The notes: generated by a model not told the origin, from the letters alone. A stretch of DNA of 64,000 nt from Emiliania huxleyi CCMP1516 (GCF_000372725.1 NW_005200088.1:153709-217708), one strand, 5' to 3'. Positions 28,706 through 40,141 are shown, counted from the stretch's first letter. A program made the numbers and translations.

Positions 28706-31700
28706 ATGGCCGACGCCAATCTCGTCGCCGAGGTCTCCTCCGCGCTGCACGAGGTTCTCGCACCGACCACGCCTCCGGAGCGGCGGCAGGCGCTGCAGCA
28801 GGCGCTGCAGCAGGAGCGGTCGCGCGCGGGCGCTGGCGCGTGCTACCTGGCCGTGCTCGCCGAGTCGTCGGACGAGGCGCTGCTGTGGTTCGCCCTCGCG
28901 GTCCACGAGGCCGCACTCCTCCGCGCGGCCGACACCTCTGGCGGCACGGCCGAGCGGCAGCAGCTTCGGGCTGTGCTGCTCGGCATGCTGTTTGGGCCGC
29001 GGTATGAGACGCTGCCGCCGAGTGCGCGCGGCAAGGCGGTCTCGCTGCTCGCGCGGCTGGTGGTCGCCACGTGGCCGGCCGAGGCGCGGCCCACGCCTCC
29101 TCCTCTTCGCCAGAGCGGGCTCTGCGCCTTTCCGAGACGCCTTCCTCGCCAGAGACGCCTCCTCCGCTCCAATGCCTGCTCCGCGACTCTTCCCGGACCC
29201 GGACTCTTCCTGTCCCGTCAGGACCCGACTCTCCTCCCCTCCCTCCTCGAGCTGCTTGCCGCGCCGGGAGCCGCACGGCCGCGTGCCGCTGCCGTCCTCG
29301 CCGCCCTCGCCGACGAGCTTGCCCCAGGCCGCCCCTGACCGTTCCCAGACCTTTGCAAGACCTTTCCTAGACCTTTCCTAGACCTTTCCTCGACCCTTCC
29401 CAGACCCTGCCCAGACCGTTCCTGGACCTTTCCGAAGCACGTCCTTCGCCTCCAGAGAGGTGTCGATCTCGCCGACTGATCGTCCCCTCTCAGTCTACCG
29501 CTTCTAGACACCTCCGAGGCCTCTACCACTCACGCACGTCGCCCGTCGCCAAACCAGCTCACCCCAGCGTCCTCCTCACCTCCTCGGACCCTTCTCGGAA
29601 CTTTCCTGCAGGCCGCCAGCGCGGGCTCGCGGCACACCAGGCCGCGCTGCAGCAGGCGTTCGCAGCCACTCTGCCCTCGGTCTTTGGCACCCTCGCCGCC
29701 GCTCTGAGGGCGGAGGCGGCGGCGGGCGGCGGCGGCGGCGGGGGCGGCGGCGGAGGCGGAGGCGGAGGCGGAGGCGGAGGCGGAGGCGGAGGCGAGGAGG
29801 GGGAGGGGGCGAGGCAGTGCCTAGGGGCGGTGGTCGGTCTGGTGAGGCTGGGGTGGACCCTCCGACCTCCCGCGGATGGGGCTGCGCATAGCCGAGACAT
29901 CGCCGAGGGTAGACCTGAGAGGCAGCCGAGAGGCAGCCGAGAGGCAGCCGAGAGGCGGCCGAGAGGCAGCCGAGAGGCGGTCGAGAAATGAGCAGAATAC
30001 GATGTAGCATAGGCTGCGCGGCAGCAGCTTCCGCTTCTGCTCGGCGCGGTGGCGGCCTTCTTTTCTCCGAGGGCGGGGGGTGCCAGGCTCGCTTGCACCG
30101 CCCTCGAGGCGGCACGAGAGCTGTCCGAGCTGCAGGAGGGCGCAGTTGCGGCGCTGCTCTCCCCGCTGATCGAGCCGGCGCTGCAGGCGCTCTCCGCCCG
30201 CAACAGCACACAGCACGTCTACGCGATGTGCTACATTGTTACTACACTGTTGTCCCCTGCTGGCAGGCCCTCTCCGCCCTCGCTGCCGCCCCTCCGGAGG
30301 CACAACTCGAGGAGCTCTACTCCCCCCCCTTCCAGTCCGCTCTACTCCTTCCCATTCCGACACACACAGGCGCAGCTCGAGGAATACGAGGAGCAGCTCT
30401 TCCTCCTCCTCGACTCGCTCGCCGGCCCGCCGCTCTCTCCTCTCCGCAGACTAGTTGCTCCTGCCCACTGAGCGAGTTGCCATCGACCAGGACGCTGGCT
30501 GCTCCGACTCTCTCCGCCCGCCGCCCCGTGGGCGCTGGAGCAGCTGTGGCGCTACTCCGAGGGGCGGGGCGGCAGGCAGCTCCAGCGCTGCGTGCGCGCC
30601 TCAAGCGCGCTGCTCGACGCCGCAGGCAGACAGGCTGCAGCTCGGCTGCACCTCGGCTGCACCTCGGCTGCAGCTCGGCTGCAGCTCGGCTGCACCTCGG
30701 CTGCAGCTCGGCTGCAGCTCGGCTGCAGCTCGGCTGCACCTCGGCTGCAGCTCGGCTGCAGCTCGGCTGCAGCTCGGCTGCACCTCGGCTGCACTTCGGC
30801 TGCACTTCGGCTGCACCTCGGCTGCAGCTCGGCTGCGCCTCGGCTGCACCTCGGCTGCGCCTCGGCTGCAGCTCGGCTGCACTTCGGCTGGACCTCGGCC
30901 GCGCCTCGGCTGCACCTCGGCTGCCTCTGGGCTGCAGCTCGGCTGCGCCTCGGCTGCGCCTCGGCTGCACCTCGGCTGCAGCTCGGCTGCACTTCGGCTG
31001 GACCTCGTGCGCGCTGCTCGGCACAGGCGGCGAGGCGGAGGGGCTGTCCTCGTCCGCCGACCACGCCACCGCCGGCGGCATCGCCGACGCGCTGCTTGGC
31101 TCGTGCGGGTCGCTCGTTCGGCGGCTGCAGCTGTGTCAGCTGTGAACAGCGTCTCCTCACACCTGCAGCTGTGAACAGGTCGCTCGTGCGGCGGCTGCAG
31201 CGGCATCTCTCGCCGGCGCTGCGGGAGGAGTACGAGCTGGTGGAGCCCGGAGGTGCGGCCGGCGGCGGGGGGGGCGAGGGCGGCGGCGGCGCTGACGGCG
31301 ACAGCGACGCGGACGGTGATGGCGAGGGCGAGGGCGAGGGCGGAGGGGTGGAGCTGCTCGGCGGCGGCGGCGGCGAGGAGGACTCCTTCGAGGCGTTGTG
31401 CAGCGACGCAATGTCGCTGCTGTGCGCCCTCGCGTCGCTGCGAGGGGAGGCGGAGCTGCTGCTGCTCTGTGGCGCCGTCGGCTCCTCTCGGCCAATCTCG
31501 GGCGATCTCATCAGGCGGTGCTGCTGCTGCTCTGCGGCGAGCTCGCGCCGCTGCTGCCACGCTTCTCGGGCGCCGACGCCGCGTCGCTCGACGCCGACGG
31601 GGCTGCGGACGTGGTGACATCGCCGACCTCCTCGCCGCGGTCCTCCCTCCCGAGACCCTTCCGAGACAGCTGCGAGACCCGTTTTGTTTTGCGGCAGGTG

Positions 31701-34460
31701 CTTCTCGCCGACTGCCTCGTCGCCGTCCTCCCGAGTGCGGCGGCGGCCAGCACCGCTCCCGTCGCGGACGAGTTCAACTCCACAGTCTCATCCCACGAGG
31801 TCCCGCAACCAGGCGGCCAGCATCGCCCCGGTCGCCGAGCTCTCTCGGCACGTGGCGGCCGCCTTGGGCCGTCTCGGGCAGCGAGTCGCCTCCTCCCGCC
31901 CCCTCCTCGCCGCCGCGGTGTCGCTGCTTCGGCTCGTCGGCGCCCTCTGTAGCTGGCTCGCTTCGCTGCTCGAGGCGCCGAGTAGTGCGGCCGCCCGACC
32001 GCACCACCAAGTCGCCAGACGAGGAGCTGGTCGTCGCCTCTTCCCTAGGCGCAGAGCTGGCCGCCCGCAGACCGCGCCACCGCAGAGCGGCTCCTCTCCG
32101 ACTGCCTCACCGCCGTGCTGCAGCAGTCGCCGCCTCTGCTCGCCGCCTCCGCCGCCACGCCCCTCGCCGTTCGGCAGGTCGGCGCGCTGCTCCTCGAAGT
32201 GTCTAGGAAGTGTCTAGGAAGCGTCTAGGAAGTGTCTCGGCAGGTCGGCGCGCTGCTCGCCGCCACGGCGTGCCGCCGCTGGCCGGCCTCGGTGCACGAC
32301 GCGGCGGGGCTGCAGTCTCTGCGAGGCGTCGACTCCGCCTCCGCCACCCCGTCAGCTCTTGAGGACGAGCGCGAGGCGAGCCGCGAGTGAACGAGTCACT
32401 AGGCCTCGAGCCCGCCGCCGCAGCCTCCCTCCCGCCGCCCCGCCAGCCCCTCCTCCTCGCGGCGGCGTGCGGCGCGCTGCTGCTGCCGCCGCGCAACGCC
32501 GACATGCGGTCGTACCCCGAGCCTCTCCTGCCTGCGTGGAGGAGGGAGCGGTACACAGAGTCGCGTCCCCCGCCGTGCTCCTGCGGGCAGCGGCGCCTCT
32601 TCACGATTGCGGGCCGTGAGCAGGTACGACGCGCTCATCCGCTCGCTCTGCGCGGCGATGGCGGCCGACCCGGCAGATTGGGCGGAGATACAGCCGAGAT
32701 ACAGCCGAGATACAGCCCGAGAGACAGCCGAGATTTAGCCGAGATTTAGCCGAGGTATGGCTGCCGAGCAGGCAGACTCTGCCGAGCTGCGCCACCCGCC
32801 GACTGGGAAGTGCTGGGTGCTAACCGCCGGAGCGCTGCGAACTAGGAGCGCCCCGAGCTGCTCGCCGCTCGCCTCGCCGCAGCGGACGGCCGACACCGCG
32901 TGCGCTGCGTCCGCTCCATCGTCGCCGCGCTGTCGAGCGAGCACCGGGCGGTGATGGCGGCGGCGCTGCAGCCGGCGGCGCCCCTCCTCCTCCCGGCCCT
33001 ACACGCCCTCCTCCCAAGCCTGCTCGGCAGCCCGGCGGGCGGAGGGCAGCCCCCGGCGCCGGCGCCGCTCTCTAGACCAGCGAAACATCGACGCGTATTC
33101 CACCGAGCACTCGAGACGGGCGCGCATTTGGCTGCATTCTGCAGTATCAACACTGGCAGTGCATTCGCAACATCGTTGCCCCGCTGTCCGCCGTGCGAGA
33201 GCTCCGTTGTCGGTGCACGCACGAGTCCCGCACACGTCCCCGCCGCAGGTGCCTCTCCTCGCCGTGCGAGAGCTCCTCGCCCTCCTCCTCGCCCTCCTCC
33301 CCCACCTCTCCTCCTCCTCCGCCGCCAAGTTGCCATCTCGCCACGCGGAGACTCGCCCTGCCCGGGGGCGGCGTCTCTTCACAGCGAGATGGGTGTGAAC
33401 AGTTCGCCGTCCAGCTACGCGGAGCTCCTCAGCCTCGCCCTCACGAATGCCGTCGCCGCCATCGCCGCCGCCGCGCCGCCCGCCGCCGCCGCCGCCGCCG
33501 CTGGTACTACTCCCTCCTCCTCCGGCGGCGACGGCGGCGCCTCCGCCGGTGCCGCAGCGGCGGCGGGCGCAGACGGCGTGATGTGCGTCTCGCTGCGGCT
33601 GCTCCTCCTGCTGGCGGACCCGCCCTCCCCAAGCCGCGCGCCGCCCACGCTGCCGCTCGGCCGCGTCGCTTCTCTTTGCGTGTGTACGCCGAAGGGAGCT
33701 CCTGCGTGAGGTGGCACATCTTCGTGCTTCAGGCCTCGTCGCGGCGGTCGGGCCCGCGCAGATCGGGTCCCTCGTCGGCTCGCCTCTCCTCGCCCCTCCT
33801 CGCCGCCGCCAGCTCCTCCTCCTCGCCGCCACCCTCCTGCGGCGGCAGTGGAGGGTCGTCTCGACGCGGCCGCAGGAGCTGCTCGTGCTGCTGCGGCTGC
33901 TCCACCACGGGCTCTCCTCGCCCGCCGACCCGCCCTCGTTCCGCACCTGCCTCGCCGCCCTCGCAGAGGTTCAGCCCCGCCTCGCCGCGCAGCCCTCCCC
34001 CGCCGGCGCGGCGGCCGACGCGACGCCGGAGGCGCCTCCATCTCTAGCCCCTACTTAACGCAGAGTGGATCGCTTCGGCCACACCAACTTGTTGCATTAG
34101 GCGCTCCATCTCGAGCTGCTCCTCCTCGCCCTCGCGGCGCGGCTCGACCCGCTCCACGCCTCCCTCCACGACGAGACCACCGAATGCCTCCACGCCGCGG
34201 CGCTCGCCGACGCCGCCCGCCCGCCCTCGCCGCCCGCAAGCTCGGAGGCCGCACCGCCGCCGTTGCTGCTGCAGCTGCTGCAGCGGAGGCTGCTCGACGA
34301 GCCGGCGCTGGGGGCGGGGGAGAAGCAGATCCTCTACGACGCCTTCGCCGCCGCCGACTCGTCGGACCTGCCCTCCTTCCGGCGCAACCTCGCCCGCCTC
34401 TGCCACGACCTCACCTTCTTTCGCGCGCGCGCACTGTTCGAGCACTCTGCGGTGTTCTGA
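28706..34460 (+). CDS. Exportin-6-like nuclear export receptor
   Basis: ATG 28706 opens MADANLVAEVSSALHEVLAP, and FALAVHEAALLR, LPPSARGKAVSLL and ATWPAE correspond to the N-terminal HEAT repeats of exportin-6. The end, DLPSFRRNLARLCHDLTFFR, matches the exportin-6 C-terminus (DLPSF..N...L..DL...R). Exportin-6 carries actin-profilin out of the nucleus with Ran-GTP. Introns include 29084-29221 (GC donor, joins WPAE|DPTLLPSLLELL) and one ending at 29613 with the pair GCCGCCCCTG/GCCGCCAGCG. Later exons carry hairpin cassettes (31149-31178, 32593-32623, 33371-33392). The central exons around 29700-33400 are hard to join by eye because of Gly-rich and minisatellite sequence, so the span is firm but the exon list is not. 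Confidence 0.75.
29690..29800 (+). repeat. (GGCGGA)n poly-Gly coding tract
   Basis: GGCGGC/GGCGGA units encode a Gly run inside the exportin-like exon AAALRAEAAAG...EEGEGARQCLG. Confidence 0.7.
30642..31005 (+). repeat. CTCGGCTGCA minisatellite, about 30 units
   Basis: A 12-nt unit (CTCGGCTGCACC or CTCGGCTGCAG) runs for about 360 nt. It produces spurious open frames on both strands that read LGCTSAA or AAEVQPRCSR. It is probably an intron of the exportin gene: flanking coding resumes at GGEAEGLSSSADHATAGGIA. Confidence 0.85.
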
Positions 34461-34766
34461 GTTCTGAGACACACGTGCACAACGATACGAAAGAGGGGGC
34501 GCCGCGATGATTATGATCAGCGGTCGATGCGTTTTATGGTTTACTCTCTCAGAGGGGAGACGTGTAACTCTAAGTACACGCTCCGTACGGAAATAATCTT
34601 TGACCATAAATGCTTGCACCATGGCGACACTTTGTCCCTAGTCGACCAGACCTCAACCATGACCTCAACGCTCAAGCTCCAAGGGAGTCATCCGTCAAGC
34701 AACAACTACAAAGAGATCAAAGTCATCTCTTCCAAGAGCGGCGTGGCCGCGAGCGCTCGGCGTCAC

Positions 34767-36431
34767 TCACGACGTCCACTGTTCGATCTTCTTGGGCTGC
34801 AGCACCCTCTCCTCTCCAACACCGTGGCCCATCGCGTAACGGTCACCCCAGCTCCAGACGGCGCCGTCGTCGGATATGGCCAAGCTATGGCTGCCTCCTG
34901 CGGACACGGCAACGACGCGCCGCCCAGCCAAAGCCTCGATTTTCTTGGGTAGCAGCTGATTCTGAGAGGTACCGTGGCCAAGGCAGCCTGCGGCTCCCAA
35001 CTCGCAGTTGCGGCGGTTGCCGCCCCAGCTCCAGACAGCGCCGCCCGCGGTGACGGCAAGGCAATGGTGGGATCCAGCAGACACCGCGACGACGCGATGA
35101 CCAGCCAAGGCCTCGATCCTCTTCGGCTGCGGTTGGCTCCGCTCGTCGCCGTGGCCGAGCTTGCCACCCGATCCTTCGCCCCAGGACCAGACACCGCCGG
35201 CCGCGGTGAGGGCAAGGCTGTGATTAGCTCCCGCCGTCACGGCCACCACATGTTGGCCATCCAAGGCTTCGATCCTCTTCGGCTGCGTCAAGTCGCAGCT
35301 CACGTCGCCAGGGGGCTGCTCGTAGCCCAACTGCCCTATCCCCCAGCTCCAGACGGCGCCGTCGGCAGTGACGGCGAGGGTGTATTTGTCGCCTCGAGCC
35401 GCAACGGCGGTGACAAACAGGCCTTTCTGAGCCAAGGTCTCGACCTTCTTTGGCTGCAACTGACACTGCCGATCGCCGTGGCCGAGCTTGTATCCGGAAC
35501 CTCCTCCCCAGCTCCAGACAGCTCCGTCGGCGGTGACGGCCACGCTGTGCATGAAAGCCGTCGAGAGTGCGACGACGCAATGGCCAGCCAAGGCATCGAT
35601 CCTTCTTGGCTGGGGCTCGCATTGCCTGCTGCCGTGACCCAGGCAGCCCAAACTTCCATATCCCCAGCTCCAGAGAGAACCGTTGGTGGTAATACACAAG
35701 TTGTGCTCGCCTCCACTTGCGTCCACGCTGACTGCGCGCTCGCCGTCGAGCATCGACGGGATCTGGGTCGGTACGTGCAGTTGCTCCACACCCCCGCCAT
35801 GCCCGAGAATTCCTCGCAGGTAAGATTCAGGCTTACCGCACGTGAACAGCCGCCCCTCGCCGTTGATGAAGACGCTGTGCTCTGATCCTGCCGCCACCCT
35901 CGCTGGAAGGTTGGCCTCGCGCTGCAAAGCCACTAGGCAGAGCGAGCGCACGGCCAGTCGCGGAGGCAGCTCGTAGCCTAGCTCTTGCGCCCGCAAGTGC
36001 AGGCCCTCCTCAACAACCGATTCGTGCAAGAGGAGCGAGACGGCTGCAATGCGAGCGATGTCGACTGGGTCGCACTGCGATACGATGCGCGATAGCAGGT
36101 CGGTTGGCAGGGCGAGGAGCTGCGCCGGCTGCTGCGGCGATGGCAAGGCGGTGAGCGCGTTCCTCGGCATTGGCTCCCACGGTAGCAGATCCGTTGGCAG
36201 GGCGAGGAGCTGCACCGGCTGCAGCGGCGATGGCAAGGCGGCGAGCGCGTTCCTCGGCAGTGGAAAGCAGCGGGCGCTCCTGTCAGGGATCGTCAGGGCG
36301 TCGGTGCTTCCGGAGTCTCGAGAATAAAAAGGTGTTGGCCGCGGTCCTCCCATCCCTCCCTTGGGTTGTCTGTTTTCTTTCTTTCTTTGGCTCTCCGCCA
36401 CAACCCCCGCCGGGAGGGAATCCCTGCTCAC
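34767..36431 (-). CDS. F-box-like / RCC1-repeat protein
   Basis: LPTDLLSRIVSQCDPVDIAR plus IAAVSLLLHESV looks like an F-box-type helical segment. It is followed by a seven-blade RCC1 propeller with repeated HSLALTAAGGVWSWGEGSGG, KLGHGD and QPKRIEALAG.RVVAVSAG. The frame opens at 36431, but its first ~60 residues derive from a dispersed (TTTC)n-type repeat (SQRKKENRQPKGGMGG), so a start at ATG 36170 is more natural. Two near-identical 31-residue segments (PLPRNALAALPSPLQP and MPRNALTALPSPQQP versions) form a direct repeat bounded by CCGAG|GAACGC on both sides. The 90-nt interval 36163-36252 therefore could be a GA-AG intron. The partial RCC1 copy at 2111-2683 is its paralogue. Confidence 0.8.
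   Translation of the reverse strand: MSRDSLPAGVVAESQRKKENRQPKGGMGGPRPTPFYSRDSGSTDALTIPDRSARCFPLPRNALAALPSPLQPVQLLALPTDLLPWEPMPRNALTALPSPQQPAQLLALPTDLLSRIVSQCDPVDIARIAAVSLLLHESVVEEGLHLRAQELGYELPPRLAVRSLCLVALQREANLPARVAAGSEHSVFINGEGRLFTCGKPESYLRGILGHGGGVEQLHVPTQIPSMLDGERAVSVDASGGEHNLCITTNGSLWSWGYGSLGCLGHGSRQCEPQPRRIDALAGHCVVALSTAFMHSVAVTADGAVWSWGGGSGYKLGHGDRQCQLQPKKVETLAQKGLFVTAVAARGDKYTLAVTADGAVWSWGIGQLGYEQPPGDVSCDLTQPKRIEALDGQHVVAVTAGANHSLALTAAGGVWSWGEGSGGKLGHGDERSQPQPKRIEALAGHRVVAVSAGSHHCLAVTAGGAVWSWGGNRRNCELGAAGCLGHGTSQNQLLPKKIEALAGRRVVAVSAGGSHSLAISDDGAVWSWGDRYAMGHGVGEERVLQPKKIEQWTS
36341..36389 (+). repeat. Dispersed (TTTC)n-tailed repeat, copy
   Basis: It reads GTCCTCCCATCCCTCCCTTG then GGTTGTCTGTTTTCTTTC. 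Other copies on the plus strand are 59016-59094 and 59097-59180; on the minus strand they are 44294-44366, 49590-49637 and 51701-51762. Longer copies extend to GGTGGCGGCGTGCCGTCC and an AAAATCCC end. Confidence 0.8.
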
Positions 36432-38308
36432 AGAAAAGGGCTCCGAGCCCTTTCTCGCGCACGCCCCTGGCGGGCGCCGCGGACCAGTTCCGCGAGCGCT
36501 CGTCAGCGCACAGCGGGTGGTGTGCGGTTCTTGCCGTAGTTCCTCTTCGGTCGCCTAGCCCCGGCGCCGTCTGAAGACGCCTGCGTGTCACGAGTGCGAG
36601 CCGCTCGCGGTTCGTACGCCCGCTTGCGGGTTCGAGTGGCGGGCCATCCCGCTTGCGGGATGGCTTAGCGGGTTCGAGCCGTCACACATTGATTGGCTGC
36701 CGGGGTGTGCCGAGGGGGGGCTGGGTGGGCGGTAAGCCGTCATTGCCCGGCGTTGCTTGCAGCGCTCTGGGTGGTAGTGGCGGCGCTCCAAGAGTGGTGC
36801 TCTTGTGTGTTTCTTTCTTTGCGGGATGAGATGAAGATGGAGACGTGGGCGATGCGCATTACAGTTCAGCGCCGCCTCGGCCTCCCGCTCGCGAGCACGA
36901 ACTAGTCGTCGATCCGCTGACGATCCCCGCCGCTTCACCGTCGGAGCGGCGGCGGGTGAGAGTTAGTCAAAGGTCCACCACACAGCCTCCAGCCTCCAGC
37001 CTCCACCTCCACCGTCGAGCCTCGATCGCTGCCGCCCGCGACGCCGCCCGCCGCGTCAGATTGCCACGACGCGCGCCTCGAGTCGAGTCGGAGAGCCGCG
37101 CCGCACCAGCAGCAGCATCACCACCAGCAGCACCAGCACCACCAGCACCACCAGCACCAGAGAGAGGCGCAACCTGCCCGACGCCGCCGTGTCAGATGCT
37201 CCCGACGCGCGTCTCGAGCCGAGTCGCAGAGCCGCGCCGCGCCAGCAGCAGCATATGCACCAGCAGCAGCAACATCACCACCAGCAGCAGCACCAGAGAG
37301 AGACAGTGCAGTGTGACAGCAGCGCAGAAGCGCTCGCAGAGCGGCGCGCAGCGCCGCGCACGCCACGCCGCGGGCGGTCGGACGAGCGCAGCGTACGTCG
37401 GCCGCGAGCCACGTCGCCAGCCGTCTCGCGAGAGAGCGGCGCCGCCGCGTGCGCGCAGCAGCCGCCGCGGCAGAGGAGAGCCACGGCGACGGCCGCACAA
37501 CTGATAACTGCCATTGGCGGTTTCACACACATTGATTGATGGGAAGGCGAAACACAGTCCGACCAACGACTGGGACACCAACGCGATATGGGTGGACGCA
37601 GGACGGGCGATGACGGTCACACAGGAGCGACACACAGAACCACAAGACAAGACACTCAGCCAACGGGGCGGCTGCCACACATCCTGAGCGAACTTCCCTA
37701 GTCACCCGCGGCCGGACTCCATCCGGCACGCGTCGCTGGGCGCTCACAGAGCTGCGTCCCCTGCTCGCCACCCCGACGCCCAAGGCGCCCGAGTGAACGA
37801 CAGGCGGCACGCGAAGACTGGTTGCAATCCCGCCGACCGCCAGGCCGCGGGATGAGGTGTGCGTGGTCATGTAGTGGGTCTCGGAAGCTCCCCTCTCGGG
37901 CTATAGGGGCCAGCCCCTCTCCCTTGCCCTCGGAACAGTGTGTCCGAGTCGAGGCGTGTGCTTGCCGGTCGACGGCCGCGCGCGGTTGGCATTGTGACGA
38001 AGGTTGCGCGCGGCCGCGGCGCGCCCGCCACACACTCACTCAGGCTACGGTCACACAAAAACACACGTGCTCGTCTTTTCTCCTGTCAGATAAGTGGCGT
38101 AAATTCTTCAGACTCAGCGGCGATCCGACGGCGATCTCGCCCAGACTCAGCGGCTGCGCCGGGTCGTAGTCGGCGCGCGGGCCGACCAAGGACGCCGCCC
38201 AAGCGCGAGTCGCCTCGGCGCCACCGCGAGAGCGCCGTCCGCTGGCGGGCGCCGTGCGAGACACCGCCCTCTCTGACGTAGCCGCCGCGTCTCGACTCGG
38301 TGAGGTAT
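36432..38308. other. Intergenic, no confident gene
   Basis: It holds a ~130-bp tandem duplication (about 37030-37165 and 37165-37305) rich in CAG/CAC triplets, giving Gln/His-rich frames, and several hairpin-prone GC segments near 36600-36690. No domain was recognised. Confidence 0.5.
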
Positions 38309-39772
38309 ATGGCGCCCGCCGCGAGCCCGCCCGCCACGCTGCTCGCCGACATCGCCGCCGCCGACATCGCCGCGCTGCGCGCCCACCTCTCCGGCCGGCG
38401 GACGCACGGCAGTCTCGACGCGCGGCTCGACACCGAGAAGCAAGACACGCTGCTGACCTGGGCCGCTCGCCACGGGCAGGCCGAGGCGGTGCGGCTGCTG
38501 CTTGAGGCCGGCGCGAGCGTCGGGGCGACGACGGGCGGCGAAGGTGGTAGCAGCGGCGGCGCGTCGGCACTGCTCATCGCGTGCCAGAACGGCCACCCCG
38601 AGGTCGCCCGGCTGCTCCTCGAGGCTAGCGCAGCGGTCGACCAAGCCAATGAGGACGGCTTCACGCCGCTGCTCATCGCGTGCTACCAGGGCAAGGTCGA
38701 GATGGTCCGGCTGCTTCTCGAGGCCGGCGCTTCGGTCAACCAAGCCACGGGGAATGGCGCCACGCCGCTGTTCATGGCGTGCGCGGAGGGCCACGTCGAG
38801 TGCGCCCAGCTGCTTCTCGAGGCTGGCGCGGCGATCGACCAAGCTGACGCTGAAGGCGTCACACCGCTGAGCGCTGCGAGCCAGGAGGGCGAGATCGACT
38901 GCGTCCGGCTGATGATCGCCGCCGGCGCCGCGGTGAACCAAGCAGATTCTGAGGGCTTCACGCCGCTGTACGCTGCGTGCCAGGAGGGCCACGTCGAGAT
39001 CGCCCGGCTGCTACGCGACGCCGGCGCTTCGGTCGACCAGGCCAACGCCATGGAGGACGGCTTCACGCCGCTGTGCAGGGCGTGCCAGGACGGCCACCTC
39101 GACATTGTCCGGCTGCTCCTCGAGTCCGGCGCGGCGGTCGAACAAGCCGCGCAGAACGGCGTCACGCCGCTGTTCGTGGCATGCCAGAAGGGCCACCTCG
39201 ACGTCGCCCTGTTGCTCCTCGAGGCTGGCGCCGCGATCAACCAAGCCAGCAGCGACGGCACCACGCCGCTGCTCATGGCGTGTTACAAGGGCCACCTCGA
39301 GGTCGCCAAGCTCCTCTCCTCCTACGGCGCCTCCCGCGCCGCGGTGCCGCCCTTCGGCACGCCCGAGGAAATGGCAACCAGCGCAGGCCACGCCGACCTC
39401 GCCGCCTGGCTGGTCGCCAGCCGCGGCTGGACGCCGCTCGCGCACCTTGAGAGCCTCACCGCCGCCCGCGCTCTCTCCCTGCTGCGCAGCGGCGCAAGCC
39501 TGCACGAGGGCGAGCCGACGCCGCTGCAGCGCGCCGCGGGCGGCGCGGGCGAGGCGGCGGCGCTGATCCGGCGGGCGGCGGCGCCGTGGTCGCCGGCAAG
39601 CCACTCGCTCTTCCCCGCGGCGGCGCGCGCGCGGGCGGCGCTCCTCGTCGTCTCGCTCTACGAGATCCACGAGCGGCACCATCTCGACTCGGCAGGAAAC
39701 ACGAACGGCATCGCGGCGCGCGACTTTAGCGCGTGCGTGCTGCGCTTCGCGATCACGCGCGAGATGCAGTAA
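38309..39772 (+). CDS. Ankyrin-repeat protein
   Basis: Starting at ATG 38309 (MAPAASPPATLLADIAAADI), about nine ankyrin repeats occupy residues ~45-345 with the regular 33-residue unit GFTPLLIACYQGKVEMVRLL plus LEAGASVNQA. It is a solenoid for protein binding and is probably cytosolic, as no signal or membrane segment is seen. The C-terminal ~100 residues (GWTPLAHLESLTAARALSLL onwards) contain two degenerate repeats and a tail ending LYEIHERHHLDSAGN...FAITREMQ of unknown function. It is single-exon. Neighbouring repeats are very alike at the DNA level, suggesting recent repeat expansion. Confidence 0.85.
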   Translation: MAPAASPPATLLADIAAADIAALRAHLSGRRTHGSLDARLDTEKQDTLLTWAARHGQAEAVRLLLEAGASVGATTGGEGGSSGGASALLIACQNGHPEVARLLLEASAAVDQANEDGFTPLLIACYQGKVEMVRLLLEAGASVNQATGNGATPLFMACAEGHVECAQLLLEAGAAIDQADAEGVTPLSAASQEGEIDCVRLMIAAGAAVNQADSEGFTPLYAACQEGHVEIARLLRDAGASVDQANAMEDGFTPLCRACQDGHLDIVRLLLESGAAVEQAAQNGVTPLFVACQKGHLDVALLLLEAGAAINQASSDGTTPLLMACYKGHLEVAKLLSSYGASRAAVPPFGTPEEMATSAGHADLAAWLVASRGWTPLAHLESLTAARALSLLRSGASLHEGEPTPLQRAAGGAGEAAALIRRAAAPWSPASHSLFPAAARARAALLVVSLYEIHERHHLDSAGNTNGIAARDFSACVLRFAITREMQ

Positions 39773-40073
39773 AGGGTAGCTGGGTACGTTCTGTCGTGTG
39801 GATTTTGCGCAGCGCGATTTCTTTTTCCATTGCATTCGTTTGATTCCTGCTTGTTTGTTGTCTTTTTTGCACGACACTGGGGCCGAGACCAAATTGTTCG
39901 CTCCGGCCTCTCCACCGGCGGTGTGAGAGAAACTTCGACGTTCGAGGAATGCGCGTCTTCTTTTTCGCGCACAACACACACTGTGTTTGTGTTCACGTCA
40001 GTAGTGCCAGTGCGCGCCAGTGCAGTCCCGTGCCTAGTGTTGTGCGAGGGAGTTGTTGTAAAATTCTTTTTCG

Positions 40074-40128
40074 CGCACGACACTGGGCACGGGACTGGCG
40101 CGCACTGTCCCGTGCCCAGTGTCGTGCG
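40074..40128. repeat. Perfect 22-bp-arm hairpin
   Basis: Arms 40074-40095 (CGCACGACACTGGGCACGGG...) and 40107-40128 are exact reverse complements with an 11-nt loop. Both ends lead into GAGGGAGTTNTGTTGTAAAA sequence in one direction, so this looks like two head-to-head partial copies of a short dispersed element. Confidence 0.85.
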
Positions 40129-40141
40129 AGGGAGTTTTGTT

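Noticed and set aside
30317-31620. Frames on both strands reading LGCTSAA or AAEVQPRCSR repeats
   Set aside because: They are translations of the CTCGGCTGCA minisatellite in an exportin intron, open on both strands at once.
36590-36690. Possible tRNA (two GGGTTCGAG motifs)
   Set aside because: B-box-like motifs occur but no A box lies at the right distance and no cloverleaf can be drawn; the segment is a set of short GC palindromes.
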